DNA of 64,000 nucleotides, taken from Pedobacter nototheniae (GTDB lineage: Bacteria > Bacteroidota > Bacteroidia > Sphingobacteriales > Sphingobacteriaceae). Each line of letters starts with the position of its first letter. Position 1 is the first letter of the stretch. The notes under the pieces are model-generated. The model was not told where the DNA came from, made no database searches, and was given only the letters and a program-made list of their open reading frames with translations. This document shows, in pieces, positions 1-8,538 of this stretch. The stretch is from NCBI RefSeq assembly GCF_004335085.1, contig NZ_RQRS01000015.1, positions 62,001 to 126,000 on the forward strand, read 5' to 3'. Position numbers and translations under genes: made by a program.

Positions 1-2
1 AG

Positions 3-92
3 AAAAGTATAGAATTAGATCCAACTGGACCTTATGCAGCAGCGAAACTTAAAGAGTTACAGTCGCCACCAGTTAAAGGAAAAGGTAAATAG
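3..92 (+). CDS. C-terminal end of a protein, possibly TPR-containing (partial)
   Basis: An open frame runs in from the left edge and stops at TAG 90-92, leaving 29 codons. The visible residues include LDPTGPYAAAKLKEL, followed by a short Gly/Lys/Pro tail. That pattern resembles the last helix of a tetratricopeptide repeat, but the stretch is too short to be certain. A strong terminator follows 25 bases later, so this gene is transcribed separately from the nuo operon. Confidence 0.5.
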   Translation, partial: KSIELDPTGPYAAAKLKELQSPPVKGKGK

Positions 93-116
93 TTTAATAA
101 TATTTAAGAATAAAGA

Positions 117-150
117 AAAGGCAGGGTTTGGTTATCCTGCCTTTTTCTTT
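117..150 (+). terminator. Intrinsic terminator upstream of nuoA
   Basis: A perfect 9-bp stem, AAAGGCAGG (117-125) with CCTGCCTTT (136-144), encloses a 10-base loop and is followed by a T-rich tract. It ends the transcript of the partial gene at the left edge. The loop also holds the -33-like TTTG of the proposed nuoA promoter. Confidence 0.8.
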
Positions 151-158
151 TACTTTTG
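127..158 (+). promoter_or_regulatory. Bacteroidota-type promoter of the nuo operon
   Basis: TACTTTTG at 151-158 matches the Bacteroidota -7 consensus TAnnTTTG. TTTG at 127-130 lies 20 bases upstream, the spacing expected for the -33 element. The nuoA ATG begins 19 bases after the -7 box. The -33 element sits inside the loop of the preceding terminator, so the two signals overlap physically. Confidence 0.6.
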
Positions 159-177
159 CAATAGAAAATAAAAGATT

Positions 178-549
178 ATGCAAGCGCAAAGTGCCCCAAT
201 AGATTTTTTACCCATTATATTTCAGGTAGTTGTAGCCTTAGGATTTGTCGTTACAACATTAGTTGCAACACATTTTTTAGGTCCAAAGCGTAAAACAAGT
301 GATAAACTTGAAACTTTTGAGGCTGGTATTAAGGTTGTAGGTAATGCCCGTCAGCCCTTTTCTATTAAATATTTTGTTGTTGCCATCCTTTTTGTTTTAT
401 TCGATGTAGAGGTTATTTTCATGTATCCATGGGCTGTTAACTTTAGAACTTTAAGAATGGATGGAATGATTGAGATGTTCATTTTTATGGGAACATTGCT
501 TTTAGGCTTTATCTACGTAATCAAGAAAAAAGTTTTGGACTGGAACTAA
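178..549 (+). CDS. nuoA: NADH-quinone oxidoreductase subunit A
   Basis: This is the 123-residue NuoA, a small inner-membrane subunit of complex I at the junction of the membrane and peripheral arms. Three hydrophobic segments lie near residues 8-30, 63-85 and 93-115. The conserved loop FEAGIKVVGNARQPFSIKYF and the acidic helix FVLFDVEVIFMYPWA are typical of the family. It is the first gene of the nuo operon and has its own upstream promoter. A 177-base gap to nuoB sets it slightly apart from the rest. Length and sequence are normal for Bacteroidota. Confidence 0.96.
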   Translation: MQAQSAPIDFLPIIFQVVVALGFVVTTLVATHFLGPKRKTSDKLETFEAGIKVVGNARQPFSIKYFVVAILFVLFDVEVIFMYPWAVNFRTLRMDGMIEMFIFMGTLLLGFIYVIKKKVLDWN

Positions 550-676
550 ACAGTTTTTAGTTTGTTTTTACAACTTAAAACTAAAGTGTATCAATTACAC
601 TTACATATAACCGCTTCAGTTTATTTAGAAAGGTTCTAAATCAAGTTAAGCTAGTTTGATTGCCTTTAAAATATTG

Positions 677-684
677 TAAATTTG
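677..684 (+). promoter_or_regulatory. Possible internal promoter before nuoB
   Basis: TAAATTTG matches the TAnnTTTG -7 consensus, and TTTG at 655-658 lies 18 bases upstream. The predicted start site, near 690, would fall inside the hairpin at 686-710. A chance match in AT-rich DNA is possible. Confidence 0.35.
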
Positions 685-685
685 T

Positions 686-716
686 TGCTCATTCTGTAAA
701 AGGATGAGCATTTTTT
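686..716 (+). terminator. Terminator-like hairpin just upstream of nuoB
   Basis: TGCTCAT (686-692) pairs with ATGAGCA (704-710) and is followed by six T. This is the shape of an intrinsic terminator, yet the nuoB ATG starts only 10 bases after the T run. It could end part of the nuoA transcripts, act as an attenuator, or protect the 5' end of a processed nuoB mRNA. Confidence 0.5.
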
Positions 717-726
717 GTTTATAAAC

Positions 727-1269
727 ATGAGTGAAATTAATATAGTAGATGCGCCGCCCGGAACAGAAGGACCAGGCTACTTTGCCACTTCTTTAGATAA
801 AGTGATTGGTTTGGCTCGCTCAAACTCCTTATGGCCACTTCCATTCGCAACTTCTTGTTGTGGGATCGAATTTATGGCAACTATGGGTTCTCACTACGAT
901 TTAGGTCGTTTTGGTGCAGAGCGTTTAAGTTTCTCCCCACGTCAGGCTGATGTTTTAATGGTAATGGGAACTATCGCAAAAAAGATGGCTCCAGTATTAA
1001 AACAAGTGTACATTCAAATGGCAGAACCTCGTTGGGTAATGGCAGTTGGAGCCTGTGCTAGTAGCGGAGGTATATTCGATACTTATTCTGTTTTACAGGG
1101 TATTGATGAGGTTATTCCGGTTGATGTTTACGTACCTGGATGCCCACCAAGACCAGAGGCTATTTTAGATGGCTTTCAGCGTATTCAGGATTTAGTTAAA
1201 AATGAATCTGGCAGAAGAAGAAACTCTGATTATTATAAAGAACTTTTAGGTCAATACGGCATTAAATAA
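727..1269 (+). CDS. nuoB: NADH-quinone oxidoreductase subunit B
   Basis: NuoB carries [4Fe-4S] cluster N2, which passes electrons to quinone. The vicinal cysteines in [13 protein letters not shown] and the later GACASSGG and [11 protein letters not shown] motifs supply the cluster ligands. I take the ATG at 727 ([10 protein letters not shown], 180 residues) as start; the frame also permits a TTG at 715, but that lies in the T tract of the hairpin. The stop TAA overlaps the nuoC ATG by one base (TAATG), indicating translational coupling. Confidence 0.96.
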   Translation: MSEINIVDAPPGTEGPGYFATSLDKVIGLARSNSLWPLPFATSCCGIEFMATMGSHYDLGRFGAERLSFSPRQADVLMVMGTIAKKMAPVLKQVYIQMAEPRWVMAVGACASSGGIFDTYSVLQGIDEVIPVDVYVPGCPPRPEAILDGFQRIQDLVKNESGRRRNSDYYKELLGQYGIK

Positions 1270-1769
1270 TGGAAGAAACGACTCTAAATAACAATATTTT
1301 AGCAAAACTTAGTGATAAGTTCGGCGAAAAGGTAACTGCGGTTTCTGAGCCTTATGGTTTGTTAACTTTTGCAACCACAAAGGATGTTATTGTAAATGTA
1401 CTTTCGTTTCTTAAAAACGATTTAAGCTTTAATTTCTTAACAGATATTACTGCGGTTCATTATCCTGGAAAAGACCATGGCATTGCTGTTGTTTACCATT
1501 TAAATAACATGGTAGAGAAAGTAAGAATAAGAATTAAGGTTTTTATTTCAGAGCAAAATCCTACTATTCCAACGGCAACAACCGTATGGAAAGGTGCAAA
1601 CTGGATGGAACGCGAAACTTATGATTTCTTCGGAGTTAAATTTGAAGGACATCCTGATTTACGAAGAATATTAAATATGGATGATTTAGGCGTTCACCCG
1701 ATGCTTAAGCAATATCCATTAGAAGACCCGAATAGGGTAGATAAAAAAGACGAATTTTTTGGAAGGTAA
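1269..1769 (+). CDS. nuoC: NADH-quinone oxidoreductase subunit C
   Basis: This 166-residue protein is the 30-kDa-type subunit of the peripheral arm. The family signature is visible in the stretch WKGANWMERETYDFFGV followed by FEGHPDLRRILN, where a conserved glutamate and arginines help bind NuoD. It is a separate polypeptide here, not fused to NuoD as in Escherichia coli. It starts on the TAATG overlap with nuoB and ends 3 bases before nuoD. Confidence 0.95.
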   Translation: MEETTLNNNILAKLSDKFGEKVTAVSEPYGLLTFATTKDVIVNVLSFLKNDLSFNFLTDITAVHYPGKDHGIAVVYHLNNMVEKVRIRIKVFISEQNPTIPTATTVWKGANWMERETYDFFGVKFEGHPDLRRILNMDDLGVHPMLKQYPLEDPNRVDKKDEFFGR

Positions 1770-1772
1770 AAT

Positions 1773-2987
1773 ATGAATCATAACCATCCGGTATATACAG
1801 ATAACGACCCGCAAAGTGAGCTGGTAACCTTAAACTTAGGTCCAACACACCCTGCAACACACGGCGTTTTCCAAAACGTTTTGCAATTAGATGGCGAACG
1901 TATTGTGAGTGGCGTTTCTACGATTGGGTATATCCATCGTGCTTTCGAAAAGATTGCTGAGCATCGCCCATTTTATCAAATTACGCCCTTAACCGATCGT
2001 TTGAACTACTGTTCATCACCAATCAATAATATGGGTTGGCATATGACGGTTGAGAAATTGTTGAACATTCAAATGCCAAAGCGTGTAGATTATTTACGCG
2101 TTATTGTAATGGAACTTTCACGTATTGCCGATCACATTATCTGTAACACGATTATTGGTCAGGATACTGGTGCAACAACAACTTTCCTTTACCTTTTTCA
2201 ATTCCGTGAGCATATTTACGAAATCTTTGAAGAAGTTTGTGGCGCACGTTTAACTACAAATATTGGTCGTATTGGTGGTTTTGAAAGAGATTTCAACGAC
2301 ATCGCATTTGCGAAAATCAATAAATTTTTAAAAGAATTTCCAGTAGCATTAAGAGAGTTTGAAAACCTTTTAACGCGTAACCGTATTTTTATCGACAGAA
2401 CTGCTGGCGTTGCTGAAGTAACAAAAGAAACGGCTTTAGAATACAGCTGGACTGGTCCACTTTTACGAGCTACAGGAGTAGATTATGATGTTCGCGTAAG
2501 TGATCCATATTCGTCATATCAGGATTTCGACTTTGAAGTTCCGGTGGGTACAAGTGGTGATATTTATGATAGATATTTAGTGCGTAACGAAGAGATGTGG
2601 CAAAGTGTTCGCATTATTGAGCAAGCACTGGAGAAATTAAAATCAGAACCAAAAGGTATTTTTCATGCTGATGTTCCTGATTTTTATCTTCCTCCAAAAC
2701 AAGAAGTTTACAACAATATGGAAGCATTAATCTATCACTTTAAAATTGTGATGGGTGAAATTGATGCACCAAAAGCAGAAGTTTATCACGCTGTAGAAGG
2801 CGGAAATGGAGAATTGGGCTTTTATCTGATTAACGATGGTGGCCGTACTCCTTACCGTTTACACTTCCGCAGACCAAGTTTTATAAATTACCAAATGTTT
2901 GCACCAATGAGCGAAGGCATGCTACTGTCTGATGCCATTATAAACATGAGTAGTATGAACATTATTGCAGGAGAATTAGATGCTTAA
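1773..2987 (+). CDS. nuoD: NADH-quinone oxidoreductase subunit D
   Basis: NuoD is the 49-kDa-type subunit that forms the quinone-binding pocket together with NuoB. The N-terminal LNLGPTHPATHGVFQNVLQL is the family hallmark and contains the quinone-site histidine. The C-terminus GELDA and the preceding RLHFRRPSFINYQ are also characteristic. At 404 residues the length is standard. The end overlaps the start of nuoE by 8 bases. Confidence 0.97.
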   Translation: MNHNHPVYTDNDPQSELVTLNLGPTHPATHGVFQNVLQLDGERIVSGVSTIGYIHRAFEKIAEHRPFYQITPLTDRLNYCSSPINNMGWHMTVEKLLNIQMPKRVDYLRVIVMELSRIADHIICNTIIGQDTGATTTFLYLFQFREHIYEIFEEVCGARLTTNIGRIGGFERDFNDIAFAKINKFLKEFPVALREFENLLTRNRIFIDRTAGVAEVTKETALEYSWTGPLLRATGVDYDVRVSDPYSSYQDFDFEVPVGTSGDIYDRYLVRNEEMWQSVRIIEQALEKLKSEPKGIFHADVPDFYLPPKQEVYNNMEALIYHFKIVMGEIDAPKAEVYHAVEGGNGELGFYLINDGGRTPYRLHFRRPSFINYQMFAPMSEGMLLSDAIINMSSMNIIAGELDA

Positions 2988-3495
2988 AGTAGAAGAACAA
3001 ACACCTGTAGAGTTTTCATCAGAGTTGCTTGCCAAATTTGATGATGTAAAAAGCCGTTATCCGGAAGGAAAGCACAAATCTGCATTATTACCACTTTTAC
3101 ATTTGGTACAAGCAGAATACCTTTGGGTAAGCACACCTGCAATGGATAAAGTTGCTGAATATTTAAACATTCAGCCAATTGAAGTTTATGAGGTGGCAAC
3201 ATTTTATACCATGTACTTTTTAAAACCACAAGGTAAATATGCTTTGGAGGTTTGCCGTACAGGACCATGTTGTTTGGTAGGTGCAGAAAAGATATTAGAT
3301 CACCTAGAAAATAAATTAGGTGTTAAAGAAGGTGAAGTTACAGCAGATGGATTATTTAGCTTTAGAGGAGTTGAATGTTTAGCGGCTTGTGGTTTTGGTC
3401 CGGTTTTACAAATAAGCCCGGAATATACTTTCTACGAAAACCTCACTACAGAAAGTGTTGATAAACTGATTGAAGATTTAAAAAATAAGTCCTAA
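2980..3495 (+). CDS. nuoE: NADH-quinone oxidoreductase subunit E
   Basis: This 171-residue thioredoxin-fold subunit of the NADH-dehydrogenase module carries [2Fe-2S] cluster N1a. The four cysteine ligands lie in CRTGPC and, after about 35 residues, in VECLAACGFGPVLQ. The N-terminal helical segment and the motif YEVATFYTMYFLKPQGKY are conserved. The ATG at 2980 overlaps the end of nuoD. The gap to nuoF holds a heptamer-type repeat. Confidence 0.95.
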   Translation: MLKVEEQTPVEFSSELLAKFDDVKSRYPEGKHKSALLPLLHLVQAEYLWVSTPAMDKVAEYLNIQPIEVYEVATFYTMYFLKPQGKYALEVCRTGPCCLVGAEKILDHLENKLGVKEGEVTADGLFSFRGVECLAACGFGPVLQISPEYTFYENLTTESVDKLIEDLKNKS

Positions 3496-3569
3496 GTCGA
3501 GAGTCTTAGTTTAGAGTCGTATTGACTTCAAACTATGAACTAGAGGCTACAGACTATAGACTAATTAAA
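3496..3569. repeat. Degenerate 7-bp periodic repeat between nuoE and nuoF
   Basis: The right part reads as consecutive heptamers CAAACTA, TGAACTA, GAGGCTA, CAGACTA, TAGACTA. The left part contains the complementary-type words AGTCGAG, AGTCTTA and AGAGTC, so the two halves can partly pair. It is noncoding, although an alternative TTG start at 3522 would extend nuoF into it. A related heptamer-based array is found at 17241-17408. Confidence 0.6.
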
Positions 3570-4943
3570 ATGTCTCGAAAACTGTTACTTGAGCATATAA
3601 ACGTACCAGGCATCAATACACTTGAGGTCTATCGCCAAAAAGGCGGGTACCGTGCCGTAGAAAAAGCCCTTAAAACTTTAACACCTGAAGAGATTGTTGA
3701 AGAGGTTAAGAAATCAGGCTTACGCGGTCGTGGTGGTGCGGGTTTCCCAACCGGGATGAAATGGAGCTTTTTAGCAAAACCAGAAGGTGTTGCACGTTAT
3801 TTAGTGTGTAATGCTGATGAATCTGAACCAGGAACTTTCAAAGATCGCTACTTAATGACGCACATTCCTCATGCCTTAATTGAAGGAATGATTGTATCGA
3901 GTTTTGCCTTAGGCGCCAAGGTTTCATATATCTACGTACGTGGAGAAATGATGCCTCAAATCCGCATTTTGGAAAGAGCAATTGCAGAAGCAAAGGCAGC
4001 AGGCTGGTTAGGTAAAAACATTTTAGGTACAGGTTACGATTTAGAATTATATGTTCAGCCAGGTGGTGGCGCTTACATTTGTGGTGAAGAAACCGCATTG
4101 TTAGAGTCTCTTGAAGGTAAAAGAGGTAACCCAAGAATAAAACCACCATTTCCAGCTATTGCAGGTTTATATGGTTGCCCAACCGTGGTAAACAATGTTG
4201 AATCTATCGCTGCAGTTGTGCCAATTATTAATGATGGTGGCGATGAATACGCAAAAATTGGTATCGGTAGAAGTACAGGTACAAAATTAATATCAGCATC
4301 AGGTAATTTAGTAAAACCAGGTGTTTACGAAATCGAATTAGGCTTACCAGTAGAAGAATTTATCTATTCTGATGAGTACTGCGGTGGTATTGCCAATGGG
4401 AAACGTTTAAAAGCAACCGTTGCAGGTGGTTCATCTGTGCCGATTTTACCGGCAAACCTTACACTGAAATACGCCAATGGCGAGCCTCGTTTAATGAGTT
4501 ATGAATCTTTATCTGAAGGTGGCTTTGCTACAGGAACCATGATGGGTTCTGGTGGTTTTATTGCTTTTGATGAAGATCAGTGCATCGTTCGAAATACTTG
4601 GAACTTCTCGAGATTTTATCATCATGAGAGTTGCGGACAGTGTTCGCCTTGCCGTGAAGGTACTGGATGGATGGAAAAAGTATTACATAAAATCGAGCAT
4701 GGCCATGGTAGCATGGAAGATGTAGATTTACTTTGGGATATTCAACGTAAAATTGAAGGAAACACCATTTGTCCATTAGGAGATGCAGCAGCATGGCCTG
4801 TAGCGAGTGCAATCCGTCATTTTAGAGACGAATTTGAATGGCACATTAAAGAGCCAATTAAAAGTCAACAACAAAATTATGGTATTGCAAATTATGCAGT
4901 GCCAATAGAAAAAGCTCCAGTAACGGAAGAAAACAAATCTTAA
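3570..4943 (+). CDS. nuoF: NADH-quinone oxidoreductase subunit F
   Basis: NuoF oxidises NADH; it binds NADH, FMN and [4Fe-4S] cluster N3. The glycine-rich nucleotide loop [16 protein letters not shown] and the cluster motif [14 protein letters not shown], with the later cysteine in [12 protein letters not shown], are all present. I choose the ATG at 3570 (MSRKLLLEH, 457 residues), because 16 extra codons from a TTG at 3522 would translate the heptamer repeat. An 86-base gap without obvious signals separates it from nuoG. Confidence 0.96.
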   Translation: MSRKLLLEHINVPGINTLEVYRQKGGYRAVEKALKTLTPEEIVEEVKKSGLRGRGGAGFPTGMKWSFLAKPEGVARYLVCNADESEPGTFKDRYLMTHIPHALIEGMIVSSFALGAKVSYIYVRGEMMPQIRILERAIAEAKAAGWLGKNILGTGYDLELYVQPGGGAYICGEETALLESLEGKRGNPRIKPPFPAIAGLYGCPTVVNNVESIAAVVPIINDGGDEYAKIGIGRSTGTKLISASGNLVKPGVYEIELGLPVEEFIYSDEYCGGIANGKRLKATVAGGSSVPILPANLTLKYANGEPRLMSYESLSEGGFATGTMMGSGGFIAFDEDQCIVRNTWNFSRFYHHESCGQCSPCREGTGWMEKVLHKIEHGHGSMEDVDLLWDIQRKIEGNTICPLGDAAAWPVASAIRHFRDEFEWHIKEPIKSQQQNYGIANYAVPIEKAPVTEENKS

Positions 4944-5029
4944 GGTTGCAAATTGTGACCTTAGAAAGGTAGAGCTGTGCCTCGCAAATACGGTATGGAG
5001 TATAAAAATAATAAAGATTATCATTAACC

Positions 5030-6040
5030 ATGAGTGAAAAAGTTAAGGTTACGATAGACGGAATAACGGTAGAAGTTGATAACGGAACAACCATCTTGAA
5101 TGCTGCAAGGCAAATAGGAGGGGATATTGTTCCGCCAGCAATGTGCTATTATTCTAAGTTACAAGGCAGTGGCGGTAAATGCCGTACCTGTATAGTTAAG
5201 GTTACCAAAGGTTCTGAAAAAGATCCTCGCCCTATGCCAAAATTGGTTGCATCTTGCCGTACAACCGTTATGGATGGCATGGAAGTGCAAAACATCACTT
5301 CGCCAGAAGTTTTGGAAGCACGTGCAGGTGTTGTGGAGATTCTATTAATCAACCACCCGCTAGATTGCCCAGTATGTGATCAGGCAGGAGAGTGTGATCT
5401 TCAAAACTTAGGTTACGAACATGGTTTACAAAAAACCCGTTACGAATTTGAGCGTCGTACTTTTGAACGTATAGATATTGGCGATAAAATTCAACTACAC
5501 ATGAATCGTTGTATTTTGTGCTATCGTTGCGTATTTACCGCAGATCAAATTACAAATAAACGAGTTCATGGTATTTTAAATCGTGGCGACCATTCAGAAA
5601 TTTCTACTTATATCCAGCAAGCCGTTGATAATGATTTCTCAGGAAATGTAATTGATGTTTGTCCTGTGGGTGCCTTAACAGATAGAACTTTCCGTTTTAA
5701 AAACCGTGTTTGGTTTACTAAGCCTGTAGATGCACATCGCAACTGCGATCACGAAAAATGCAACGGTAAAGTAACACTGTGGTATAAAGGTGAGGATGTT
5801 TTACGTGTTACAGCCCGTAAAGATCAGTTTGGAGAAGTTGAAGAATTTATTTGCAACACCTGTAGATTTGATAAAAAAGCTACTTCAGATTGGACAATTG
5901 AACATCCAACACATATTGATGATACTTCTGTAATTGCATCAAACCACTACGAAACTTTAATTCCACTTCCGGTTATTAAACCAAATGCGGCATTACAGGC
6001 AGCTAACGAAATTGAATTACATAAAACAGTTAAATACTAA
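5030..6040 (+). CDS. nuoG: NADH-quinone oxidoreductase subunit G, short Bacteroidota form
   Basis: This 336-residue iron-sulfur protein corresponds to the N-terminal third of the long NuoG of proteobacteria. An N-terminal [2Fe-2S] ferredoxin domain holds GKCRTC and VASCRTT. It is followed by DCPVCDQAGECDLQN, the [4Fe-4S] motif NRCILCYRC with VIDVCPVGAL, and a final cysteine set in NCDHEKC and ICNTC. The molybdopterin-oxidoreductase-like domain is absent, which to my knowledge is the normal state in this phylum. Its stop codon overlaps the nuoH ATG (TAATG). Confidence 0.93.
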   Translation: MSEKVKVTIDGITVEVDNGTTILNAARQIGGDIVPPAMCYYSKLQGSGGKCRTCIVKVTKGSEKDPRPMPKLVASCRTTVMDGMEVQNITSPEVLEARAGVVEILLINHPLDCPVCDQAGECDLQNLGYEHGLQKTRYEFERRTFERIDIGDKIQLHMNRCILCYRCVFTADQITNKRVHGILNRGDHSEISTYIQQAVDNDFSGNVIDVCPVGALTDRTFRFKNRVWFTKPVDAHRNCDHEKCNGKVTLWYKGEDVLRVTARKDQFGEVEEFICNTCRFDKKATSDWTIEHPTHIDDTSVIASNHYETLIPLPVIKPNAALQAANEIELHKTVKY

Positions 6041-7077
6041 TGGATAGCAGTTTTATTATAGAAAAATTTATCCTGGTAGCTGTAATTTTCGGCATCAGTT
6101 TAGTAATTGCCATGTATTCTACTTATGCAGAGCGTAAAGTTGCTGCATTTTTACAGGATCGTTTAGGCCCTGATCGTGCTGGTCCATTTGGTATTTTACA
6201 GCCACTTGCTGATGGTATCAAAATGTTTATGAAAGAGGAGATTATTCCTACTACATCAAACAAATGGTTATTTATCGCTGGCCCTGGTTTAGCTTTACTT
6301 TGTGCTTGTATTGGTACCGCTGTTATTCCTTGGGGTAGCCCGATGGTTATCGGCGATAAAGTAGTTCCTTTACAAGTTTCTGATATCAACGTAGGTGTAT
6401 TATACATCTTTGGCGTAGTTTCTTTGGGTGTTTATGGTGTAATGATTGGTGGTTGGGCATCAAACAACAAGTATTCATTATTGAGTGCTATCCGTGCAGC
6501 ATCGCAAAATATCAGCTATGAAATTGCAATGGGTTTATCAATAATCGCTTTGCTTTTGATGACGAATACCTTAAGCTTAAAGGAAATTGTTGATCAGCAA
6601 CACGGCTGGCACTGGAATGTATTGTATCAGCCACTTGGCTTTTTGATATTTATGGTATGTTCTTTTGCAGAAACAAACCGTGCACCTTTTGATTTACCAG
6701 AATGTGAAACCGAATTAATCGGTGGTTACCATACAGAGTATTCATCTATGAAATTAGGTTTTTACCTTTTTGCAGAATACATCAATATGTTCGTGTCATC
6801 GGCAGTAATGGCTGCATTATACTGGGGTGGTTACAACTATCCAGGTATGGATTGGGTGGCTACACACGCTGGTACTACATGGGCTCCACTTATCGGAACC
6901 GCGGTTTTCTTTGCTAAAATATTTGCCTTCATCTTTTTCTTCATGTGGGTACGATGGACAATCCCTCGTTTCCGTTACGATCAATTGATGAACTTAGGTT
7001 GGAAAGGATTGATACCTTTGGCTATTGCCAACATTATAATAACAGGAATTGTGATTGCGATTATTGAGAAGTTTTAA
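6040..7077 (+). CDS. nuoH: NADH-quinone oxidoreductase subunit H
   Basis: NuoH is the membrane subunit that roofs the quinone chamber and links the peripheral and membrane arms. The 345 residues form about eight hydrophobic helices. The cytoplasmic loops ERKVAAFLQDRLGPDRAGP and ETNRAPFDLPECETELIGG are near-diagnostic. It starts on the TAATG overlap with nuoG and is followed 2 bases later by nuoI. Confidence 0.97.
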   Translation: MDSSFIIEKFILVAVIFGISLVIAMYSTYAERKVAAFLQDRLGPDRAGPFGILQPLADGIKMFMKEEIIPTTSNKWLFIAGPGLALLCACIGTAVIPWGSPMVIGDKVVPLQVSDINVGVLYIFGVVSLGVYGVMIGGWASNNKYSLLSAIRAASQNISYEIAMGLSIIALLLMTNTLSLKEIVDQQHGWHWNVLYQPLGFLIFMVCSFAETNRAPFDLPECETELIGGYHTEYSSMKLGFYLFAEYINMFVSSAVMAALYWGGYNYPGMDWVATHAGTTWAPLIGTAVFFAKIFAFIFFFMWVRWTIPRFRYDQLMNLGWKGLIPLAIANIIITGIVIAIIEKF

Positions 7078-7079
7078 TT

Positions 7080-7583
7080 ATGGAATCATTAAGTAATAAG
7101 AAAAAAGTACTGGAGCAAAAGCCCTTGAGCTTTATGGAGAGAATGTACCTTCCGGCAATTGCTAAAGGAATGGGCATTACCATTAGCCACTTATTTAAAA
7201 AGGAAGCTACAGTTAGATATCCAGAAGTTGAGCGTGAGTTTTCGACCAACTTTAGAGGTATGCACTCACTTAAACGTGATGAAAACGGAAAAGAACGTTG
7301 TACAGCTTGCGGGTTATGCGCATTATCTTGTCCGGCAGAAGCCATTACAATGATTGCTGCAGAGCGTAAGCCCGAAGAGAAAGATTTATACCGCGAAGAA
7401 AAATATGCTGCAACGTATGAAATTAATATGTTGCGTTGCATTTTTTGCGGTTTGTGTGAAGAAGCTTGCCCTAAGGAAGCTATTTATTTAGATGGACCAA
7501 TTGTACCAGCAGATTATTTACGTAAAGATTTTATTTACGGAAAAGATAAACTGGTAGAGGCGCCATTAGAAATGAAAAAATAA
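7080..7583 (+). CDS. nuoI: NADH-quinone oxidoreductase subunit I
   Basis: A 167-residue ferredoxin-like subunit that carries clusters N6a and N6b between NuoG and NuoB. Two CxxCxxCxxxCP motifs are visible, CTACGLCALSCP and CIFCGLCEEACP. The N-terminal part contains an amphipathic segment, PAIAKGMGITISHLFKKEAT, that associates with the membrane arm. A 109-base gap follows, with a large inverted repeat, before nuoJ. Confidence 0.96.
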   Translation: MESLSNKKKVLEQKPLSFMERMYLPAIAKGMGITISHLFKKEATVRYPEVEREFSTNFRGMHSLKRDENGKERCTACGLCALSCPAEAITMIAAERKPEEKDLYREEKYAATYEINMLRCIFCGLCEEACPKEAIYLDGPIVPADYLRKDFIYGKDKLVEAPLEMKK

Positions 7584-7603
7584 TAAAAACATTCCGTCAT
7601 TGC

Positions 7604-7662
7604 GAGGAACGAAGCAATCCTAATGCAATAGACGTTAAATTAATGAGATTGCTTCGTTCCTC
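7604..7662. repeat. 16-bp inverted repeat (REP-like) between nuoI and nuoJ
   Basis: GAGGAACGAAGCAATC at 7604-7619 is repeated in perfect inverted orientation at 7647-7662, with 27 bases between. The left arm is preceded by CGTCATTGC, so the whole word resembles the widespread GTCATTGCGAGGAACGAAGC repeat I recall from many unrelated bacterial genomes. There is no T run after the second arm, so it is more likely a mobile palindromic repeat than a terminator. Confidence 0.75.
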
Positions 7663-7692
7663 ACAACAAAGAGGAGTTTAAATAAAAAATTA

Positions 7693-8196
7693 ATGGGTAC
7701 ACAAGTATTCTATTTCGTAGCCACATTAAGTATCATCTTTTCGCTGATGGTGATTTTTGCAAAAAATCCTATCCACAGCGTATTGTACTTAATACTTACC
7801 TTTTTTACGTTTACAGTACACTACGTATTGTTAAATGCACAATTTTTAGCTGTGGTAAACTTCATTGTTTATATGGGAGCCATCATGGTATTATTCTTAT
7901 TCGTGCTGATGCTCCTCAACCTAAATAAGGAAACTGAACCATCTAAATCTCCATTAATTAAAATAGTTGGGGTTATTGCCGGCTGCTGCTTAGTGGTAAC
8001 TTTAATAGGATCGTTAAAAGCAGCAACAATTACAAGTCCTTTAATTTTGAAAAACCCAGGTTTAGGTTTAGTAGAAAATCTAGGAAAGGAATTATTTGGT
8101 CCATTCTTATTGCCTTTTGAGCTGTCATCGCTTTTATTATTGGCTGCAATGGTTGGAGCTGTTTTATTATCTAAAAAAGATGAGGTAGAAGCATAA
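7693..8196 (+). CDS. nuoJ: NADH-quinone oxidoreductase subunit J
   Basis: NuoJ is a 167-residue membrane subunit with five predicted helices that contributes to the E-channel next to NuoK and NuoH. Family features are the N-terminal helix with FAKNPIHSVLYL and the central VNFIVYMGAIMVLFLFVLML, which contains the pi-bulge helix. The ATG at 7693 lies 30 bases after the inverted repeat. The end overlaps nuoK by one base (TAATG). Confidence 0.95.
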   Translation: MGTQVFYFVATLSIIFSLMVIFAKNPIHSVLYLILTFFTFTVHYVLLNAQFLAVVNFIVYMGAIMVLFLFVLMLLNLNKETEPSKSPLIKIVGVIAGCCLVVTLIGSLKAATITSPLILKNPGLGLVENLGKELFGPFLLPFELSSLLLLAAMVGAVLLSKKDEVEA

Positions 8197-8525
8197 TGGG
8201 AAATTTAACTACACAACTGCAAGGCGTTCCACTCAATCATTACATTTATTTAAGTGCAATTATTTTCACTATTGGTGTAATAGGCGTATTAACCCGCAGA
8301 AACGCAATCGTAATTTTTATGTCGGTAGAGTTAATGTTGAATGCAGTTAACCTGCTTTTAACCGCTTTTTCTGTACACAGCAATGATCCATCAGGACAGG
8401 TTTTCGTATTCTTTATTATGGCACTGGCAGCAGCAGAAGTTGCAGTTGGCTTAAGTATTATTGTAATGGTATACAGAAATACGAAATCTATAGATATTAA
8501 TGTTTTAAATCGCCTTAAGTGGTAA
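8196..8525 (+). CDS. nuoK: NADH-quinone oxidoreductase subunit K
   Basis: This 109-residue, three-helix membrane subunit is homologous to MrpC. The two membrane glutamates of the proton path are visible in MSVELMLNAVNLLL and AAAEVAVGLSIIV. The ATG overlaps the nuoJ stop, and nuoL begins 13 bases downstream. Confidence 0.96.
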   Translation: MGNLTTQLQGVPLNHYIYLSAIIFTIGVIGVLTRRNAIVIFMSVELMLNAVNLLLTAFSVHSNDPSGQVFVFFIMALAAAEVAVGLSIIVMVYRNTKSIDINVLNRLKW

Positions 8526-8538
8526 ATATATACTAAGA

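Noticed and set aside
3522-3569. TTG start giving nuoF 16 extra N-terminal residues
   Set aside because: The extra codons translate the heptamer repeat, and the ATG at 3570 gives the normal NuoF N-terminus.
5030-6040. NuoG as a truncated or broken gene
   Set aside because: The 336-residue form keeps all iron-sulfur motifs and is, to my knowledge, the usual length in Bacteroidota; the downstream gene follows with a TAATG overlap.
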